A DNA stretch of 7,452 nt, taken from the NCBI GenBank assembly GCA_016197345.1, contig JACPVY010000285.1:1-7452 (forward strand), given 5' to 3'. Below are positions 6,359 through 7,452 of this stretch, one piece after another. The notes under the pieces were generated by a model, which saw nothing but the letters and a program-made list of their open reading frames with translations, was not told where the DNA came from and ran no database searches. This DNA comes from Burkholderiales bacterium (lineage in GTDB: Bacteria > Pseudomonadota > Gammaproteobacteria > Burkholderiales > Burkholderiaceae_D). A program made the translations under genes and the position numbers. Within the stretch, counting starts at the first letter, position 1. Every line of letters begins with the position of its first letter.

Positions 6359-7228
6359 ATGCTGCTAGAAATTGCAATTGGTGATGCCTACGGTGCAGGT
6401 TTTGAATTTGGTCCAACAGAAAAGATCCGACAGCACAATCACGCCACACATTATCAAGTACACGAACTTGGTATTGCGGCGGGTAATTATACTGATGACA
6501 CACAAATGAGCATTGCCGTCGCCGAAGTCTTGCTCGCTTCGACTACGCATGACAGCGACGCCTATGCCGCCGCTTTCGTGCGCTGCTATCAGCGCGACCC
6601 ACGCCTAGGCTATGCCAAAGGTCTTCAAGAATTATTCGGCCAATGCCAAGATGGCGCAGCCCTACGCCGCGCCCTACATACGCCAAACAGTCGGCGCAAT
6701 GGTGCGGCAATGCGTGCCGTGCCATTAGCATTGATTGCCGATATCCCAAGTTTGCGGCGCGCGGCGCAAGCGCAGGCTGCCGTCACCCACAATAGCGCCG
6801 AGGGCTTACTCTCAGCGCAAGTGGTGGCGCTGATCGGGCATTTTTTGCTGTATCAACAGGTGGCAATACAAGACATCCCTGCACTCATCGCCCAACATAT
6901 GCAATTTGCGCTACGCAGTGACTGGAGTGAAGAAGTGGCATGTGATGCACTGCAAACAATCCATGCGGTCAACACCGCACTCTTGCGTAATCGCAGAATG
7001 TCAACGCTGTTGCGCGACTGCGTCAATTTTGGCGGCGATGTCGATAGTGTCGCCGCAATCGCCATGGGCTTAGCCTCGTTGACGGATGAATATGAGAAAG
7101 ATATCCCTGTCACACTGCTCAGCCATCTCGAAAACGGGGCATATGGCAAAAACTATCTGCACCAGCTCGACGCACAACTGGCCGCAATGTATCCCCAGTT
7201 AGCCGCGCGCCTCGATCACACCCAATAA
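6359..7228 (+). CDS. ADP-ribosylglycohydrolase family protein
   Basis: The protein has 289 residues and the all-helical fold of the DraG/ARH family, which removes ADP-ribose from proteins or other targets using two divalent metal ions. Visible blocks are AIGDAYGAGFEF (6-17), the metal-binding YTDDTQM (44-50), RRNGAAMRAVPL (112-123), VTHNSAEG (142-149) and the second metal-binding block NFGGDVDSVAAIAMGL (223-238) with D227 and D229. All expected metal ligands are present, so it should be active. AAGGGGGA precedes ATG 6359 at good spacing. The N-terminus is short, with only about seven residues before GDA, but similar short starts occur in the family. It is probably in an operon with rsmE. No DraT-like ADP-ribosyltransferase or toxin gene lies in the window, so the target is unknown. 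No clear terminator follows. Confidence 0.92.
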   Translation: MLLEIAIGDAYGAGFEFGPTEKIRQHNHATHYQVHELGIAAGNYTDDTQMSIAVAEVLLASTTHDSDAYAAAFVRCYQRDPRLGYAKGLQELFGQCQDGAALRRALHTPNSRRNGAAMRAVPLALIADIPSLRRAAQAQAAVTHNSAEGLLSAQVVALIGHFLLYQQVAIQDIPALIAQHMQFALRSDWSEEVACDALQTIHAVNTALLRNRRMSTLLRDCVNFGGDVDSVAAIAMGLASLTDEYEKDIPVTLLSHLENGAYGKNYLHQLDAQLAAMYPQLAARLDHTQ

Positions 7229-7261
7229 CCCCCCAACTGCTCAAAAATTACGCAAGTTCCA

Positions 7262-7290
7262 CTTGAAAAAGCAGCCACATCGCCTAGACT
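7262..7290 (+). promoter_or_regulatory. Candidate promoter with heat-shock-like -35
   Basis: CTTGAAA (7262-7268) is followed after 16 bases by TAGACT (7285-7290), a weak sigma-70 -10. CTTGAAA is also the usual sigma-32 -35 core, but the CCCCAT-type -10 expected for sigma-32 is only poorly matched by CCTAGACT (7283-7290). The motif lies just before a perfect Shine-Dalgarno and a tiny ORF, which makes a real promoter more likely. Confidence 0.35.
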
Positions 7291-7320
7291 GAATCACTGT
7301 TTTACTGCAGGGAGGACGAA

Positions 7321-7356
7321 ATGATGTGCATTCTGGCAATGTTTTCCAATCGTTGA
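7321..7356 (+). CDS. 11-codon ORF with strong Shine-Dalgarno; leader peptide or gene remnant
   Basis: GGGAGGACGAA, a near-ideal ribosome binding site, precedes ATGATG, and the frame reads MMCILAMFSNR before TGA. The stop is followed by ATGCA and a run of seven T (7361-7367). A weak TGCAT/ATGCA pairing (7326-7330 with 7356-7360) just before this T-run gives a feeble terminator-like arrangement. It is too short to match to any family. It could be a leader peptide, a small protein, or the surviving start of a gene whose body was lost. I see no amino-acid run typical of attenuators. Confidence 0.3.
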   Translation: MMCILAMFSNR

Positions 7357-7452
7357 TGCATTTTTTTCATATCTAAGGCTACAAACAATAACAAAAAACG
7401 CATTTAATAATTTATTTTAAAACTCTTAAATTCAAAAACTAAACACAAAAGC
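7357..7452. other. AT-rich non-coding tail
   Basis: About 80% of these bases are A or T, in sharp contrast to the roughly 50% GC of the rest. There are long A and T tracts and several TAAT-like words, but no ORF and no clean promoter pair. It could be the regulatory region of a gene beyond the window or the edge of an acquired segment. Confidence 0.4.

Noticed and set aside
1..7452. tRNA, rRNA, CRISPR array, integrase or transposase genes
   Set aside because: No cloverleaf-like sequence, rRNA-like block, regularly spaced repeats or recombinase motifs were seen on either strand.

Overview
The window looks like a stretch of chromosomal backbone from a betaproteobacterium, most likely Burkholderiales and perhaps Oxalobacteraceae. 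The evidence is a minus-strand tkt-gap pair (transketolase followed by glyceraldehyde-3-phosphate dehydrogenase), familiar protein sequences and an overall GC content near 50%. The genus call is inference from remembered protein similarity; no search was run.

Layout, left to right. Bases 1-260 hold a terminator for a gene outside the window and a candidate promoter. They are followed by a small four-helix membrane protein (261-698, plus). Next comes a minus-strand pair: a DJ-1/PfpI-type protein with a displaced C-terminus (831-1460, tail at 796-887) and a DUF925-type nucleotidyltransferase (1497-2090). A strong hairpin terminator (2111-2148) separates this pair from gap (2181-3191) and tkt (3124-5070). 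Bases 5071-5598 are non-coding. They contain an extended -10 promoter and a structured leader on the tkt side, and a 112-bp fold-back, MITE-like element (5389-5500) on the other side. On the plus strand, rsmE (5599-6321) and an ADP-ribosylglycohydrolase gene (6359-7228) form a likely two-gene operon. The last 220 bases hold a promoter-like motif, a perfect Shine-Dalgarno sequence before an 11-codon ORF, and an AT-rich tail.

How the genes work together: tkt and gap are central carbon genes (pentose-phosphate/Calvin-type sugar rearrangement and glycolysis/gluconeogenesis) and would share one transcript. rsmE modifies 16S rRNA, and its downstream neighbour removes ADP-ribose. The DJ-1 and nucleotidyltransferase genes look like an accessory pair of unknown role.

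Most notable: (i) tkt lacks its last ~40 codons and runs out of frame straight into gap, as if a small deletion had removed the tkt 3' end and the intergenic spacer; (ii) the DJ-1 gene carries an apparent single-base deletion that displaces a recognisable C-terminus; (iii) an unexplained fold-back element and a structured leader lie between tkt and rsmE. The first two could be real mutations or sequencing/assembly errors, and sequence alone cannot decide. No new defence or mobile system was recognised.
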